A stretch of DNA of 64,000 nucleotides. Origin: Luteimonas terricola (GTDB lineage Bacteria; Pseudomonadota; Gammaproteobacteria; Xanthomonadales; Xanthomonadaceae). The stretch covers positions 620,001 to 684,000 of the forward strand of contig NZ_SJRX01000001.1 in NCBI RefSeq assembly GCF_004352845.1. The letters are read 5' to 3'. This document shows, in pieces, positions 17,100 through 27,177 of the stretch. The notes beneath the pieces were generated by a model. It was not told the DNA's origin, searched no databases, and worked only from the letters and a program-made list of their open reading frames with translations. How positions within the stretch are numbered: position 1 is the first letter of the stretch; the number at the start of each line of letters is the position of its first letter. The translations under genes were made by a program, and so were the position numbers.

Positions 17100-17789
17100 T
17101 CATCCCGCCGAGCGCGCGCCGCGCCAGGCCGCGAACAGCGCGCGCAAGGGCGGCACCGGGGCATCGGGCCGGGCCAGGCGCGCAGCGACCAGGGCCGCCT
17201 GCACGCCGCGCGGCCTGCATCCCGCACGCCCGGCGCGCATGGGCCGATCGATCCCGGCTATCGGATCCATCGCCGCTGCGCGCAGCAGGGCGCGTTCTCC
17301 GAGCAGACTGGTCAATACCGCGGACGCGGCATCGCCGTCCGGCGCGCGCCCGCCGAACAACGCGGCCTCGCAGTCGGCGACCGCGGCGGCAAATGCCATG
17401 CCCGCACCTGCGCCCTTGCCAGGCGCCGCGTCGACGGACACCGCGCCGCCGCCCTCCTCGCCACGCAGCGCACGCAGGTCCGGCAGCGCCCTGCCCAGTT
17501 GCAGCCACGGCGCAGGCTGCGGCTGCAGCAGCGCGCCCAGCGGATGGCGCCGTGCGCCCTTCGCCCACCCGCCCAGTTCCTCCTGCCACCAGGCGAGCTT
17601 GGCCAGTCCCGGCGTGGGGTCACCGCCGCCCCAGGTGGCGTCGGTGAATTCCTGCAGCAGGGTGAACCAGGCTTCGGTCAGCGGCTGCCGGTCCTTCGGC
17701 ACGAACACCATCGCCACGGCCCACTCGGGCCAGCGCACGCGCCATTTGTCGATGAAGGCGGCCGCGTCGTCGCGGACGTCCACGCTCAC
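17100..17789 (-). CDS. squalene/phytoene synthase-like protein lacking the Asp-rich motifs
   Basis: The 229-residue protein begins [20 protein letters not shown] and contains LAKLAWWQEELGGWAKGARR, which resembles the IRLAWWREAL segment of squalene/phytoene synthase-like proteins, including NDUFAF6-type relatives. I do not see the DDxxD motifs needed for prenyl diphosphate chemistry, so it is unlikely to be a working terpene synthase. Its GTG start overlaps the gph stop as GTGA, so it is the last gene of ubiG-gph and probably translated with them. A role in respiratory-chain assembly or quinone metabolism is a guess from context. The C-terminal half is Ala/Arg rich and poorly defined. Confidence 0.65.
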   Translation of the reverse strand: MSVDVRDDAAAFIDKWRVRWPEWAVAMVFVPKDRQPLTEAWFTLLQEFTDATWGGGDPTPGLAKLAWWQEELGGWAKGARRHPLGALLQPQPAPWLQLGRALPDLRALRGEEGGGAVSVDAAPGKGAGAGMAFAAAVADCEAALFGGRAPDGDAASAVLTSLLGERALLRAAAMDPIAGIDRPMRAGRAGCRPRGVQAALVAARLARPDAPVPPLRALFAAWRGARSAG

Positions 17790-18460
17790 GGCCAGGCGTC
17801 CGCGTCGAGCAGGTCGCCGGGCGTTTCGGCCATCGCATCGGCCTGCCAGGTGAGCGGGTCGTCGTGCTGCAGGCGGTAGCCCCAGAGCGCGACCAGCGAG
17901 CGCATGCCGGCCGCGCGCGCGGCAAGGATGTCGCGCTCGTCGTCGCCGACGTAGACGCAGTCTTCGATGGCGAAGCCCATCGCCTGCGCGGCGTGCAGCA
18001 GCGGCAGCGGATGCGGCTTGCGCTCGGCCAGGGTATCGCCGCCGACCAGCACCGCGCAGCGCTGCTCCCAGCCCAGCGACGGCATCAGCGCGCGCGCCAG
18101 GGATTCGGGCTTGTTGGTGACGATGCCCCAGCGCGCGCCATCGGCCTCCAGCGCGGCCAGCATCGCTTCGATACCGTCGAAGGCGGCGCCGTGGCGGCCC
18201 AGCTCTTCGGCATAGACCGCGAGGAATTCCTTGACCATTTCCGGGGGCACTTCGCCGCCGAGTTCGGGAAACGCCGCCGAGCTCATCGCGCGCGCGCCCT
18301 TGGACACGTGCCGCCGCAGCTCGGCCAGGGGCATCGGTGGCGCACCCCGGGCCGCGCGCATGCGGTCGATGGTCGCGGCCATGTCCGGCGCGCTGTCGAG
18401 CAGGGTGCCATCGAGGTCGAACAGCACGCAGCGCGGGAAGCGCCCGACGGTCCCGCTCAC
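17786..18460 (-). CDS. gph: phosphoglycolate phosphatase-like HAD hydrolase
   Basis: A HAD-superfamily phosphatase, 224 residues from the GTG at 18460. The nucleophile is Asp15 in [16 protein letters not shown]. Motif II is IVTNKP and motif III/IV lies in [14 protein letters not shown] and [19 protein letters not shown]. The helical cap between them fits the Gph/MupP group. The gene overlaps ubiG as GTGA. In Pseudomonas the homologue beside ubiG is MupP, a MurNAc-6-phosphate phosphatase of peptidoglycan recycling, so that activity is as likely as phosphoglycolate removal. nagZ, another recycling gene, is also in this window. Confidence 0.88.
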   Translation of the reverse strand: MSGTVGRFPRCVLFDLDGTLLDSAPDMAATIDRMRAARGAPPMPLAELRRHVSKGARAMSSAAFPELGGEVPPEMVKEFLAVYAEELGRHGAAFDGIEAMLAALEADGARWGIVTNKPESLARALMPSLGWEQRCAVLVGGDTLAERKPHPLPLLHAAQAMGFAIEDCVYVGDDERDILAARAAGMRSLVALWGYRLQHDDPLTWQADAMAETPGDLLDADAWP

Positions 18461-19179
18461 GATGCGTCCGGCTTGCCGGCCGCCACCAGGTAGTTGACGT
18501 CGGTGCGCGAAGACAGCCGCGCGCGGTTGGCCCAGGGCTCGTAGGCCAGGCCGGCGACGTCGTCGAGCTCCAGCCCCGCTTCGCGCAGCCAGGCCGCGAG
18601 CTCGGACGGGCGGATGAAGTCGCGGTACTGGTGGGTGCCCCGCGGCAGCAGGCGGGCGACGTACTCGGCGCCGACGATCGCCAGCGCGAACGCCGCGGGA
18701 GTGCGGTTGAGGGTCGACACGAACAGCCGACCGCCCGGCTTCAGCAGCCGCGCGCAGGCGGCGATGATCGCGCCCGGGTCGGGCACGTGCTCCAGCATCT
18801 CCATGCAGGTCACGGCATCGAAGCTGCCCGGCGCCTCGTCGGCCAGCGCTTCCACCGGCTGCAGCCGGTAGTCGACCTTCACTCCCGACTCCAGCGCATG
18901 CAGGCGTGCGACCTTGACCAGGTCGCCGGCCAGGTCGATCGCGGTGACGTCCGCCCCCGCGCGCGCCATCGCCTCGCTCAGCAGCCCGCCCCCGCAACCG
19001 ACGTCGAGCACGCGGGCGCCGGCCAGCGGCTGGCGGGCGGCGACGTAGGCCAGGCGCACCGGGTTCAGCGCGTGCAGCGGCTTCTGCGGGCCCTCGGGGT
19101 CCCACCAGCGGTTGGCCAGCTCGGCGAACTTGTCGAGCTCGGACTGGCGGAAGTTGGTGCTGCTCGCGGGGGTGGTCAT
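18457..19179 (-). CDS. ubiG: ubiquinone biosynthesis O-methyltransferase UbiG
   Basis: UbiG carries out both O-methylations in ubiquinone synthesis using S-adenosylmethionine. The 240-residue product from the ATG at 19179 has the early [21 protein letters not shown] signature, SAM-binding motif VLDVGCGGG at 57-65, and the later EMLEHVPDP and [14 protein letters not shown] sequences. The open frame continues upstream but only as antisense of the deaminase region. Its stop overlaps gph. The deaminase-ubiG-gph order matches the PA3170-PA3172 order of Pseudomonas aeruginosa. Confidence 0.95.
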   Translation of the reverse strand: MTTPASSTNFRQSELDKFAELANRWWDPEGPQKPLHALNPVRLAYVAARQPLAGARVLDVGCGGGLLSEAMARAGADVTAIDLAGDLVKVARLHALESGVKVDYRLQPVEALADEAPGSFDAVTCMEMLEHVPDPGAIIAACARLLKPGGRLFVSTLNRTPAAFALAIVGAEYVARLLPRGTHQYRDFIRPSELAAWLREAGLELDDVAGLAYEPWANRARLSSRTDVNYLVAAGKPDAS

Positions 19180-19217
19180 GACGGCCTGCTCGGGAAGGGT
19201 GGCGCGCGCCGGCGCCT

Positions 19218-20570
19218 TCAGTTGGCGCCGGTGCGGATGCCGGCCATGCGCGTGCGCCACTGGCGGGCATTGGCGACCACGGCCGCGGTATCGATGTCGA
19301 CGAGTTCGCGCCCGCGCAGCTTGGCCACGCCGCCGATCCAGACGTCGCCGACCTGGTGTCGGCCGGCGGCATAGACCAGCTGCGAGACCACGTGATGCAG
19401 CGGCTGCGTCTCCAGGTCGCTGAAATCGAAGCAGGCCATGTCGGCCTGCTTGCCCGGCTCCAGGGAGCCCGCCAGGTGGTCGAAGCCCATCGCCTTGGCG
19501 CCGCCCAGTGTGGCTGCCCGCAGCGCGGTGAAGGCGTCGAATGCCGCGGCGTCCTGCGCCACCGCCTTCGCAAGCTGCGCCGCGGTCCGGGTTTCGCCAA
19601 CCATGTCGAGGTCGTTGTTGCTGGCGCAGCCATCGGTGCCGATGGCGAGGTTGACGCCTGCGCGCTCCAGCGCACAGGCCGGGCAGAAGCCCGAGGCCAG
19701 CTTCAGGTTGGACTCGGGGCAGTGCACCACGCTCACGCCGCGCTCGGCGCAAAGGTGGATCTCGGCCTCGGTGACCTGGGTCATGTGCACGGCGATCAGG
19801 CGGTCGTTGACCAGGCCCAGGCGGTCCAGGCGCGCAAGCGGGCGCTGGCCATGCTCCTTGATCGACTGCTCGATCTCCTGCGCGGTCTCGTGCAGGTGCA
19901 GGTGCACGGGGACATCGAGCTGGTCGGCGAGCATGCGCACGCGCTCGAAGTTGGCGTCGTTGACCGTATACGGCGCGTGCGGCGCGAAGGCCATGGCGAT
20001 CAGCGGATCGCCGCGCCACTGGTCGTGCACCGCCCCGGCCTTGTCGAAGTATTCGTCGTCGCCCGCCGCCCACGCGGTCGGGAAGTCGATCACCGGCAGG
20101 CCGATGCGCGCGCGGAAGCCGTGGCGCTTGTAGACCGCGGCCTGCACGTCGGGGAAGAAGTAGTTCTCGTTGCAGGAGGTCGTACCGCCGCGCACCATCT
20201 CGGCGATGGCGAGCGTGATGCCGTCGGCGACGAAGTCCGGGGCCATCACCGCGGCTTCGATCGGCCAGATGTGCTGCTGCAGCCAGACCTTGAGCGGCAG
20301 GTCGTCGGCGATGCCGCGCATCAGCGTCATCGGATTGTGGGTGTGGGCGTTGACGAAGCCCGGCACCAGCACGCCGTCGGGACGCGACACCACTTCGGCC
20401 GGCGCGAAGCGCGCGCGCGCCTCGGCCCGCGGCAGCAGCGCGACGATCACGCCGTCGCGCACGGCCACGGCGTGGTCTTCGAGCACCACGCCATGCGGCT
20501 CCACCGGGACGACGTGCCCGGCCTCGACCAGCAGGTCGCAGGCCTCGGGCACCACCTCTTGTCCCACCAT
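19218..20570 (-). CDS. mtaD: 5-methylthioadenosine / S-adenosylhomocysteine deaminase
   Basis: An amidohydrolase of 450 residues that deaminates methylthioadenosine to methylthioinosine, and possibly S-adenosylhomocysteine. The metal histidines are in VNAHTHNP (His76, His78), a further histidine lies in [13 protein letters not shown], and the specificity region is [17 protein letters not shown] followed by [14 protein letters not shown]. The ATG at 20570 shares one base with the efp stop (TAATG). Neighbours ubiG and gph match the P. aeruginosa PA3170 locus, where this activity was shown. The partner phosphorylase and Hpt are at 55652-57005. Confidence 0.9.
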   Translation of the reverse strand: MVGQEVVPEACDLLVEAGHVVPVEPHGVVLEDHAVAVRDGVIVALLPRAEARARFAPAEVVSRPDGVLVPGFVNAHTHNPMTLMRGIADDLPLKVWLQQHIWPIEAAVMAPDFVADGITLAIAEMVRGGTTSCNENYFFPDVQAAVYKRHGFRARIGLPVIDFPTAWAAGDDEYFDKAGAVHDQWRGDPLIAMAFAPHAPYTVNDANFERVRMLADQLDVPVHLHLHETAQEIEQSIKEHGQRPLARLDRLGLVNDRLIAVHMTQVTEAEIHLCAERGVSVVHCPESNLKLASGFCPACALERAGVNLAIGTDGCASNNDLDMVGETRTAAQLAKAVAQDAAAFDAFTALRAATLGGAKAMGFDHLAGSLEPGKQADMACFDFSDLETQPLHHVVSQLVYAAGRHQVGDVWIGGVAKLRGRELVDIDTAAVVANARQWRTRMAGIRTGAN

Positions 20571-21136
20571 TACTTGACCCGGCTGACGTATTCGCCGGAG
20601 CGGGTATCGACCTTGATCATCTCGTCCTGATTGACGAACAGCGGCACGCGCACCACGGCGCCGGTCTCGAGGGTGGCGGGCTTGCCGCCGCCGCCCGAGG
20701 TGTCGCCGCGCACGCCCGGATCGGTCTCGGTGATCTTGAGTTCGACGAAGTTCGGCGGCGTGACCTGGATCGGCGTGCCATTCCACAGGGTCACGATGCA
20801 GTCTTCCTCGCCCTTGAGCCACTTCTCGGCGCCACCCATGCCGGCCTTGTCGGCCTGCACCTGCTCGAAGTTTTCCGGGTCCATGAAGTGCCAGTACTCG
20901 CCGTCCGAATACAGGTAGCGCATATCGGTGTCGACGACGTCGGCCGCCTCCATCGAATCGGTCGCCTTCATGGTCACTTCCTGCACGCGGCCCGACTTGA
21001 TCAGGCGGTACTTCACGCGCGTGAACGCCTGGCCCTTGCCCGGCTTGACGTACTCGGTGTCGGTGATGATCGCGGGCTCCGCGTTGACGAGGATCTTCAT
21101 CCCGTTCTTGACGTCGTTCATGCCATGGCTGGCCAT
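20570..21136 (-). CDS. efp: elongation factor P
   Basis: EF-P rescues ribosomes stalled on proline runs. The 188-residue product starts [15 protein letters not shown] after a clear AGGAG site. The modified lysine is Lys34 in [12 protein letters not shown], the form expected for beta-lysylation by EpmA/EpmB. The rest, such as [12 protein letters not shown] and the end [11 protein letters not shown], is standard EF-P. epmB lies next to it in the opposite direction. The long open frame upstream of 21136 is antisense to epmB and fimX and was not used. Its TAA stop overlaps the deaminase ATG. Confidence 0.98.
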   Translation of the reverse strand: MASHGMNDVKNGMKILVNAEPAIITDTEYVKPGKGQAFTRVKYRLIKSGRVQEVTMKATDSMEAADVVDTDMRYLYSDGEYWHFMDPENFEQVQADKAGMGGAEKWLKGEEDCIVTLWNGTPIQVTPPNFVELKITETDPGVRGDTSGGGGKPATLETGAVVRVPLFVNQDEMIKVDTRSGEYVSRVK

Positions 21137-21193
21137 GCGTGCTCCTGCAGGTTCGGCGGTTGGGGCCGCGCAAGCGGCTAGAATGTGCGGGAA

Positions 21194-22198
21194 ATGATAC
21201 TCGCAGCCCCCCTTCCCATGCAGCCGCGTGGCTGGCAGCAGGCGTGGCGCGCCTCGGTGCGCGATCCGCGCGAGCTGCTGCGCCTGCTCGGACTGGACGC
21301 GGAGGCCGCAGCGGTGCCGGAGGCGGCGATCTCGGCCTTCGCCCTGCGCGTCCCGCGGGGTTTCGTGGCCCGGATGCGCCCCGGGGACCCCCACGACCCC
21401 CTGCTGCGCCAGGTGCTGCCGCTGGCCGACGAGCTGCGGACGGTGCCGGGTTTCGGCCTGGACGCCGTCGGCGACGGCGCCGCCAAGGTGGCGCGCGGGG
21501 TCATCCACAAGTACGCCGGCCGCGCGCTGCTGGTGGCGACCGGCAGCTGCGCGATCAACTGCCGCTACTGCTTCCGGCGCCACTTCCCCTATGCCGAAGA
21601 GACCGCGGCCGCGGGCGGCTGGGCCGCGGCGGTGGCGGCGATCGCGGCCGATCCGGGCATCACCGAGGTCATCCTGTCGGGCGGCGACCCGCTGTCGCTG
21701 GCCACGGGCAAGCTGGCCGAGCTGACCGGCCTGCTGCGCGAGGTGCCCCACGTCCGCCGCCTGCGCATCCACAGCCGGCTGCCGGTGGTGCTGCCCGAGC
21801 GCGTCGACGACGAACTCCTGGCCTGGCTGCGCGACCTGCCCTGGCCGGTGGCTGTGGTGGTGCATGCCAACCACGCCCACGAGTTCGACGCCCCAGTCGA
21901 TGCCGCGATGGCCGCCCTGCGCGATGCCGGGGCCAGCGTGCTCAACCAGGCGGTGCTGCTGGCCGGGGTCAACGACTCGGTCGACGCCCTGGCCGACCTC
22001 TGCGAGCGCGGCTTCGAAGCCGGCGTCCTGCCCTACTACCTGCACCAGCTCGACCGCGTCGCCGGCACCGCACACTTCGAGGTCGGCGACGACCGCGCCC
22101 GCGCGATGCACGCGGCGCTGGTGGCGCGCCTGCCCGGCTATCTGGTGCCACGGCTGGTGCGCGAGATCGCCGGCGATGCGTCCAAGCGCCCGCTGTGA
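21194..22198 (+). CDS. epmB: EF-P beta-lysylation protein EpmB (radical SAM lysine 2,3-aminomutase-like)
   Basis: EpmB converts (S)-alpha-lysine to (R)-beta-lysine, which EpmA attaches to Lys34 of EF-P. The 334-residue protein has the radical SAM triad in [15 protein letters not shown] (Cys119, Cys123, Cys126), followed by [10 protein letters not shown] and the PLP-binding C-terminal region around [18 protein letters not shown] set the start at ATG 21194 ([14 protein letters not shown]). A GTG at 21185 and an ATG at 21218 are alternatives. It is divergent from efp with less than 60 bases between starts, so the two promoters must overlap. epmA is not in the window. Confidence 0.93.
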   Translation: MILAAPLPMQPRGWQQAWRASVRDPRELLRLLGLDAEAAAVPEAAISAFALRVPRGFVARMRPGDPHDPLLRQVLPLADELRTVPGFGLDAVGDGAAKVARGVIHKYAGRALLVATGSCAINCRYCFRRHFPYAEETAAAGGWAAAVAAIAADPGITEVILSGGDPLSLATGKLAELTGLLREVPHVRRLRIHSRLPVVLPERVDDELLAWLRDLPWPVAVVVHANHAHEFDAPVDAAMAALRDAGASVLNQAVLLAGVNDSVDALADLCERGFEAGVLPYYLHQLDRVAGTAHFEVGDDRARAMHAALVARLPGYLVPRLVREIAGDASKRPL

Positions 22199-22299
22199 CG
22201 CCCGTCGCTGCGACGGCGGACCTGGGCCCTGTTGCCGCGCCCGCACCGTGGACGCCACGCGCCGCGGCATGGCATAACGCCGCTTCCACGGAGAAACGC

Positions 22300-24381
22300 A
22301 TGTCGAAGAGTCAGGAAAACGCGCTGCGGCTGATGATCGTCGACGACAGCCCCGAGGCCGCGGAGGCCATCGTGAGCAGCCTGCGCAACGGTGGCATCGC
22401 CGTGCGCCCCCTGCGTCCCGCCTCCGAGGAGGAGTTCGCGACCATGGTCGGAGCACAGCAGGTGGACATCGTGCTGGTCCAGCACGGCTCGGCCGGACTG
22501 CCGTTGAAAGCGGTGCTGCAGCAGATTGCGGCGACCGGCAAGGACATCCCGGTGCTGGTGGTGGCCGATAGCATCGAACACGACATTTATGTGGAGGCAA
22601 GGACCGCTGGTGCCCGCGCCCTGCTGCCGCGCGAACCCGCGTCGCTGCTGCTGGCCGTGATCCGCGACGCATGGGCCGACCTCGACGCCCGCCGTGCCCA
22701 ACGCCGCCTGGAGGCGCGCCTGCGCGAGACCGAGCGCCGCTGCGACGCCCTCATCGACTCCTCGCGCGACCCCATCGCCTACGTCCACGAAGGCATGCAC
22801 ATCCGCGCCAACCAGGCCTACCTGGAGATGTTCGGCTACGACGACTTCGAGGACATCGAGGGCATGTCGCTGCTGGACATGGTCGCGCCGCAGCACGTCG
22901 AGGGCTTCCGGCAGCTGCTCAAGGCGCTGGCCCAGGACGAGGCGCCACCGCCGCGGCACGAGCTGCAGGCGCGCGACATCGACGGCAACGTGTTTCCCGC
23001 GGCGATGGAGTTCGTGCAGGCCCAGTACGAGGGCGAGCCCTGCGTGCAGGTGGTGATCCGCCGCCAGGAGCTCGACCCGGAGCTGGCCCACGAGATCGAG
23101 GAGCTGCGCCAGCGCGACCAGGCCACCGGCCTGTACAACCGCGCCACCTTCCTGCACGCGCTTGAGGGCGCGGTGGACACCGCCGCCCAGGGCAGCGCCC
23201 GGCACGGCATGCTGCTGGTCGAACCCGACCACTACCAGCACCTGCTGGCCGATATCGGCCTGGACTCGGCCGACAACCTGCTGGCTGCCGCCGCCAACCG
23301 GCTCACCGCCGCGGCCGAGGGCCTGGACACGGTCGCAGCCCGCTTCGGCGAGCACACCCTGGCCCTGCTGGTGCGCAACAGCGATCACGAAGGCACCGAG
23401 GCGGTGGCCAACCGGGTGCTCGCGGCCTTCGCCGCCGACCTGTTCGAGATCGGCTCGCGCTCGAGCGTGATCACCGCCAGCATCGGCGCGGTGCAGGTCG
23501 GCGAGAAGATCGCCAGCGTCAACCAGGTCCTGGCCAAGGCGACCGGGGCCATGGCCTCGGCCAGCGCCACCGGCGGCAACCGCTTCGAACTGTTCGACCC
23601 CAGCGCGGTCGACCGCGCCGAGGAGGAGCACATCCAGGCCTGGGTCACCCGCCTGCGCGACGCGCTCGACCACGAGGGCTTCGTCCTCCACTACCAGCCG
23701 GTGATCAGCCTGCAGAGCGATACCGGCGCGGTGTACGAGGCCTTCCTCCGCCTGCACGCCGCCGACGGCGAGCTGATCAAACCGCTGAGCTTCCTGCAGA
23801 TCGCCGAGGAACACGGCCTGCTCTGGGAGATCGACCGCTACGTGGTCGGCCGCGCGATCGCGGTGATCGGCGAGCGCATCCGCGCCAACAAGCCCACCAC
23901 CCTGCTGGTCAAGGTCAGCCAGGCCTCGCTGGCCGACGACAGCCTGCCGCGCTACATCGGCGAGCAGCTGCTGGCGCACGGCGTGCCCGGCGAATACCTG
24001 GTGATCGAACTCGCCGAGGCCAAGGTGTTCACCCACCTCAAGGCCGCGCAGGAATTCGCGGCCGCGGCCGCGCGTCTGGACTGCCGCATCGCGCTGGAGA
24101 ACTTCGGCGCCGGCCTGGACTCGTTCCAGCTGCTCGCGCACCTGAAGCCGAACATGCTCAAGATCGATCCCGGCTTCATCGAGGACCTCACCGGCAACGC
24201 CGACAACCAGCAGCGCGTCCGCGAGATCGCGGCCAAGGCCCGCGAGCTGGGCATCCAGACCATGGCCGACTACGTCTCCGACGCGGCCTCGATGTCGGTG
24301 CTGTTCGGCACCGGCGTGGACTACGTGTCGGGCAACTTCCTGGCCCCGTCGGGGCCGGACATGTCCTACGACTTCGAGTAA
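22300..24381 (+). CDS. fimX: FimX-like c-di-GMP receptor (REC-PAS-degenerate GGDEF-degenerate EAL)
   Basis: The 693-residue product has a receiver-like domain ([10 protein letters not shown] at 11-20), a PAS domain about 150-265, a GGDEF-like domain whose signature has decayed to [10 protein letters not shown], and an EAL-like domain where EAL is EAF (YEAFLRLHA) and later motifs are changed ([17 protein letters not shown]). This order, the length and the decayed sites match Xanthomonas FimX, a c-di-GMP binding protein that links PilZ and the PilB ATPase to control type IV pilus extension. It should bind rather than make or break c-di-GMP. Start at 22300 follows GGAG. No pilus gene is adjacent. 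Confidence 0.85.
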   Translation: MSKSQENALRLMIVDDSPEAAEAIVSSLRNGGIAVRPLRPASEEEFATMVGAQQVDIVLVQHGSAGLPLKAVLQQIAATGKDIPVLVVADSIEHDIYVEARTAGARALLPREPASLLLAVIRDAWADLDARRAQRRLEARLRETERRCDALIDSSRDPIAYVHEGMHIRANQAYLEMFGYDDFEDIEGMSLLDMVAPQHVEGFRQLLKALAQDEAPPPRHELQARDIDGNVFPAAMEFVQAQYEGEPCVQVVIRRQELDPELAHEIEELRQRDQATGLYNRATFLHALEGAVDTAAQGSARHGMLLVEPDHYQHLLADIGLDSADNLLAAAANRLTAAAEGLDTVAARFGEHTLALLVRNSDHEGTEAVANRVLAAFAADLFEIGSRSSVITASIGAVQVGEKIASVNQVLAKATGAMASASATGGNRFELFDPSAVDRAEEEHIQAWVTRLRDALDHEGFVLHYQPVISLQSDTGAVYEAFLRLHAADGELIKPLSFLQIAEEHGLLWEIDRYVVGRAIAVIGERIRANKPTTLLVKVSQASLADDSLPRYIGEQLLAHGVPGEYLVIELAEAKVFTHLKAAQEFAAAAARLDCRIALENFGAGLDSFQLLAHLKPNMLKIDPGFIEDLTGNADNQQRVREIAAKARELGIQTMADYVSDAASMSVLFGTGVDYVSGNFLAPSGPDMSYDFE

Positions 24382-24416
24382 GGGTGGCGGCGCCGCGATA
24401 CGGCACCGCCGTGGGG

Positions 24417-25325
24417 TCAGGCCAGCAGGCCCTGGCGCAGGGCGGCCTCGCCGTCGACGCTGCCGGCCTCGAGCGCGCGGATGCGCTCTTCCAGCGGCGG
24501 GTGGCTGAGCATCAGCCGGCGCATGCCGTGGCCCATCGCACCGCTGATGCCGAAGGCCGCGACCTGCTTGGGCAGGGTGTTCTGGCCCTGGTTGAGCGAC
24601 AGGCGCTTCAGCGCCGCGATCATCTTCTCCCGGCCCGCCAGCGCGGCGCCGCCGGCATCGGCGCGGAACTCGCGGTGGCGCGAGAACCACATCGCGATCA
24701 TGCTCGCGAACAGGCCGAAGACCATGTCGAGCGCGAACACGATGGCGAAATAGGCCAGCCCGCCGCCACCGCTGTCGCGGCCGCCGCTGAGGTAGCCGTC
24801 GACCACCCGGCCGACCAGGCGCGCCAGCACGATCACGAAGGTGTTGAGCACGCCCTGCAGCAGGGCCATGGTGACCATGTCGCCGTTGGCGATATGGCTG
24901 ACCTCGTGGGCCAGCACCGCTTCCGCCTCGTCCTGGTCCATGGAGCGCAGCAGGCCGGTGGACACCGCCACCAGCGCGTTGTTGCGGTTGGCGCCGGTGG
25001 CGAAGGCGTTGATTTCCGGCGCTTCGTAGATCGCGACCTCGGGCATGCCGATGCCGGCCGCCTGGGCCTGGCGGGCCACGGTGTCGACCAGCCAGCGCTC
25101 GACGTCGCTGCCGGGCCGTTCGATCACGTGCAGGCCGGCGGCGCGCTTGGCCACCCACTTCGACGACAGCAGCGAGATCAGCGAACCGCCGAAGCCGAAC
25201 AGCGCGGCCATGACCAGCAGGCCGCCCATCGACTGCGGGTTGATGCCGAACACCGACATGATGATGCTGAGCAGGGCCAGCACCGCCAGGTTGGTACCGA
25301 GGAAGAGGACGACGCGCTTGAGCAT
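24417..25325 (-). CDS. htpX: membrane protease HtpX
   Basis: HtpX is an M48 zinc protease of the inner membrane that degrades damaged membrane proteins together with FtsH. The 302-residue product from the ATG at 25325 (MLKRVVLFLGTNLAV) has two N-terminal membrane helices, the metal motif HEVSH at 140-144, two more hydrophobic segments after it, and the third ligand region SRHREFRADAGGA. The upstream in-frame extension to 25376 lacks family character. gluQ diverges from it. Expression under envelope stress is known for the family but no operator is visible here. Confidence 0.96.
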   Translation of the reverse strand: MLKRVVLFLGTNLAVLALLSIIMSVFGINPQSMGGLLVMAALFGFGGSLISLLSSKWVAKRAAGLHVIERPGSDVERWLVDTVARQAQAAGIGMPEVAIYEAPEINAFATGANRNNALVAVSTGLLRSMDQDEAEAVLAHEVSHIANGDMVTMALLQGVLNTFVIVLARLVGRVVDGYLSGGRDSGGGGLAYFAIVFALDMVFGLFASMIAMWFSRHREFRADAGGAALAGREKMIAALKRLSLNQGQNTLPKQVAAFGISGAMGHGMRRLMLSHPPLEERIRALEAGSVDGEAALRQGLLA

Positions 25326-25390
25326 GGCTGGAGTTTCCCGCAGGTTCGTTGCAATCCATACAAGTGTGCCCTGCACGCCTTGAATTCAAG

Positions 25391-26359
25391 ATGACGCCAA
25401 CGTCCACGCCACCGTCCGCCGGACCCCTCCCGCCACCGCCACCCCCGCGGGCACGGCGGCACGGCACGGTCCGCGGCCGCTTCGCGCCCTCGCCCACCGG
25501 CGCCCTCCATTTCGGCTCGCTGCTGGCCGCCTTCGGCAGCTGGCTGGCCGCGCGCGGCGCCGGCGGCGAGTGGTGGATCCGGATCGAGGACGTGGACGCG
25601 GCGCGCGAGGTGCCGGGCGCGGCCGCGATGCAGTTGCGCACCCTGGCCGCGTTCGGACTCGTCCATGACGGCCCGGTTGGGTACCAGTCGCGCCGCGGGC
25701 ACCTTTATGCGGCGGCCCTCGCGCGCCTGCTCGACGCCGGACTGGCCTTCGAATGCCACTGCAGCCGCAGCGACGTGGCGGATGCCGGCGGCGTGCACCG
25801 CAGCTGCCGCCCCGGCGCCCGTCGCCCCGATCCCGCCGTGCGCCTGCGCGTCACCGACGGCAGCCGCGTCGCCTTCGACGATGCCGTCCACGGCCGCATC
25901 GCGCAGGATGTCGACCGCGAGGTCGGCGACTTCGTGCTGCGCCGCGCCGACGGCTGGTGGGCCTACCAACTGGCCGTAGTGGTGGACGACGCCGACCAGG
26001 GCATCACCGACGTCGTGCGCGGTGCCGATCTGCTCGACTCCACCCCGCGCCAGTTGCTGCTCCAGCACGCCCTCGGCCTGCCACGGCCCCGCTACCTGCA
26101 CCTGCCCCTGGTGCTGGACGACGACGGCCACAAGCTGTCGAAGTCGAGCGCATCGCTGCCGGTGGACGCCGCCGACCCGCTGCCTGCGCTGCGCGCCGCG
26201 TGGCACGCACTCGGCCAGGATCCCCACCGGTTGCCGGCATCCGCATCGCTTGCGGCCACGCTCGCGGCGGCGGTGCGCGGCTTCGACGCCGGACGCATTC
26301 CGCGAGGGCCCCTTGCAGCCACCGCAGTGCACAATGCCCTTGCAATGCGCGACGCATAG
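25391..26359 (+). CDS. gluQ: glutamyl-Q tRNA(Asp) synthetase
   Basis: GluQ-RS attaches glutamate to queuosine at the wobble position of tRNA-Asp. It resembles the catalytic half of GluRS and lacks the anticodon-binding domain. The 322-residue product shows the HIGH-type motif FAPSPTGALHFGSL at 31-44, zinc cysteines in FECHCSRSDV and RSCRPG, and the KMSKS-type loop DDDGHKLSKSSAS. The first 25 residues are a proline-rich extension. dksA commonly neighbours gluQ in other gammaproteobacteria but not here. Confidence 0.93.
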   Translation: MTPTSTPPSAGPLPPPPPPRARRHGTVRGRFAPSPTGALHFGSLLAAFGSWLAARGAGGEWWIRIEDVDAAREVPGAAAMQLRTLAAFGLVHDGPVGYQSRRGHLYAAALARLLDAGLAFECHCSRSDVADAGGVHRSCRPGARRPDPAVRLRVTDGSRVAFDDAVHGRIAQDVDREVGDFVLRRADGWWAYQLAVVVDDADQGITDVVRGADLLDSTPRQLLLQHALGLPRPRYLHLPLVLDDDGHKLSKSSASLPVDAADPLPALRAAWHALGQDPHRLPASASLAATLAAAVRGFDAGRIPRGPLAATAVHNALAMRDA

Positions 26360-26408
26360 AATCGAAGCGAGCGGACGCACGCCGCGTCCGGCCATCGGGA
26401 GCGATGAC

Positions 26409-27149
26409 ATGACGTCACGGGTTGCGTTGGTTACCGGGGGGACCGGTGGCATCGGCACCGCCATCTGCAAGCGCCTGGCGAAGGCCGGCCACAAGGTCGC
26501 GACCAATTACCGCAACGAGGAGAGGGCGCGCGCCTGGGAGAAGGCGATGCGCGAGGACGGCTTCGAGTTCACCCTCGTACCCGGCGACGTCTCTTCGTCC
26601 ACCGAGGCCGAAGCCATGGTGCGCAGGGTCGAGGAGGCGCTGGGACCCATCGAGATCCTGATCAACAACGCCGGCATCACCCGCGACTCCACCTTCCACA
26701 AGATGACGCCCGAGCAGTGGACCGACGTCATCACCACCAACCTCAACGCCTGCTACAACGTCACCCGCCCGGTGATCGAGGGCATGCGCGAGCGCAAGTG
26801 GGGGCGGATCGTCCAGATCAGCTCGATCAACGGCCAGAAGGGCCAGTACGGCCAGGCCAACTACGCCGCGGCCAAGGCCGGCATGCACGGCTTCACCATT
26901 TCGCTGGCGCAGGAAAACGCGAAGCTCGGCATCACCGTCAACACCGTCTCGCCGGGCTACATCGGGACCGACATGGTGATGGCGGTGCCCGAGGCGGTGC
27001 GCGAGAAGATCGTCGCCCAGATCCCGACCGGGCGCCTGGGCATGCCCGACGAAATCGCCTACGCCGTGGCCTTTTTCCTGCCCGACGAGGCCGCCTGGAT
27101 CACCGGCGCCAACCTGGCCGCGAACGGCGGCCAGTACATGGGCTGGTAG
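26409..27149 (+). CDS. phbB: acetoacetyl-CoA reductase (PhaB-type SDR)
   Basis: A short-chain dehydrogenase that reduces acetoacetyl-CoA to 3-hydroxybutyryl-CoA with NADPH for polyhydroxyalkanoate synthesis. The 246-residue product has TGGTGGIG at 9-16, NNAG at 87-90, and the catalytic Ser138/Ser139, Tyr152 and Lys156 in VQISSINGQKGQYGQANYAA. The NGQKGQYGQ loop and the ending ANGGQYMGW are typical for PhaB and separate it from FabG. phaR follows on the same strand, which supports the PHA role. phaC is not in the window. Confidence 0.92.
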   Translation: MTSRVALVTGGTGGIGTAICKRLAKAGHKVATNYRNEERARAWEKAMREDGFEFTLVPGDVSSSTEAEAMVRRVEEALGPIEILINNAGITRDSTFHKMTPEQWTDVITTNLNACYNVTRPVIEGMRERKWGRIVQISSINGQKGQYGQANYAAAKAGMHGFTISLAQENAKLGITVNTVSPGYIGTDMVMAVPEAVREKIVAQIPTGRLGMPDEIAYAVAFFLPDEAAWITGANLAANGGQYMGW

Positions 27150-27177
27150 GCCCCGCGGGCCCGGTTGCAAGCGCTGT

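Noticed and set aside
22270-22299. Possible sigma-54 promoter (TGGCATAACGCCGCTT) in front of fimX
   Set aside because: The GG and GC elements are 9 rather than 10 bases apart and the -12 element is weak.
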